Source of the DNA: Bacteroidales bacterium
Lineage (GTDB): Bacteria; Bacteroidota; Bacteroidia; Bacteroidales; UBA1402
Assembly (NCBI GenBank): GCA_012511135.1
Contig: JAAZGQ010000406.1
Location: 1-5,743 of the forward strand
Length of the DNA: 5,743 nucleotides
Direction: 5' to 3'
Shown here one piece after another: positions 5,708 to 5,743 of this stretch. Within the stretch, counting starts at the first letter, position 1. Every line of letters begins with the position of its first letter. A model generated the notes under the pieces. It ran no database searches, was not told where the DNA came from, and saw only the letters and a program-made list of their open reading frames with translations. The translations under genes were made by a program, and so were the position numbers.

Positions 5708-5743
5708 ATGTCTAATTATCCATCAGAGTTTTCTATGTTTAAA
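5708..5743 (+). CDS. Possible start of a further gene (3'-truncated by window edge)
   Basis: An ATG at 5708 opens a frame that stays open to the end of the window (MSNYPSEFSMFK). AGTGGA at 5693-5698 gives a plausible ribosome binding site 9 nt upstream, and the 49-nt gap after the last lipoprotein fits the spacing of the other genes. Twelve codons are too few to identify a product or to rule out chance. Confidence 0.35.
   Translation, partial: MSNYPSEFSMFK

Noticed and set aside
5706..5725. TGATG / CATCA inverted repeat near the right edge as a regulatory hairpin
   Set aside because: Only 5 bp with a 10-nt loop, expected by chance in AT-rich sequence.
1..5743. tRNA, rRNA, CRISPR array, insertion sequence or attachment site
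   Set aside because: No short regular repeats, transposase frames, terminal inverted repeats or tRNA-like cloverleaf segments were seen, and almost the whole window is occupied by coding sequence.

Overview
The window is a gene-dense bacterial stretch with every supported gene on the + strand. In order: the 3' end of a LuxR/NarL-type response regulator (2-304), a small lipoprotein (318-1124), an ABC ATPase (1214-1876), two ABC-2-type membrane proteins (1889-2719 and 2706-3578), two tandem paralogous lipoproteins (3616-4662 and 4708-5658), and possibly the first codons of another gene (5708 to the end). Gaps are 13, 89, 12, -14, 37, 45 and 49 nt. I saw no convincing terminator, so the set reads as one operon or as two transcription units split at the 89-nt gap.

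Taxonomy cannot be fixed from sequence alone. The genes have moderate to low GC and good Shine-Dalgarno sites. The lipoproteins carry Pro/Thr-rich linkers right after the lipid-anchor cysteine, a style common in Chloroflexota (Anaerolineae). I lean that way with low confidence; a Firmicute-like origin is the alternative.

The middle block (ATPase plus two different six-helix permeases) has the layout of LanFEG/BcrAB-type exporters, which remove lantibiotics or other membrane-active peptides from the outer face of the membrane. The ATPase has an acidic residue at the Q-loop glutamine position, as in that subfamily. LanFEG systems are classically paired with a membrane-anchored immunity lipoprotein (LanI). 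Here one lipoprotein gene lies before and two lie after the transporter. By eye all three belong to one uncharacterised family: signal peptide, a helix ending in (D/E)GW, a variable middle, and a C-terminal block of the form Y-x-D-x-x-(S/T)-G-x-x-x-R followed 35-36 residues later by a Phe/Tyr-rich stretch ending in Leu-Pro.

The central proposal is therefore an undescribed LanI/LanFEG-like transporter module with several diversified surface lipoproteins, possibly under the control of the upstream response regulator. The parts are seen in the sequence. The functional link to peptide export or immunity is inference. GC content rises sharply at about 1125-1213, so the first two genes and the transporter block may have different histories.
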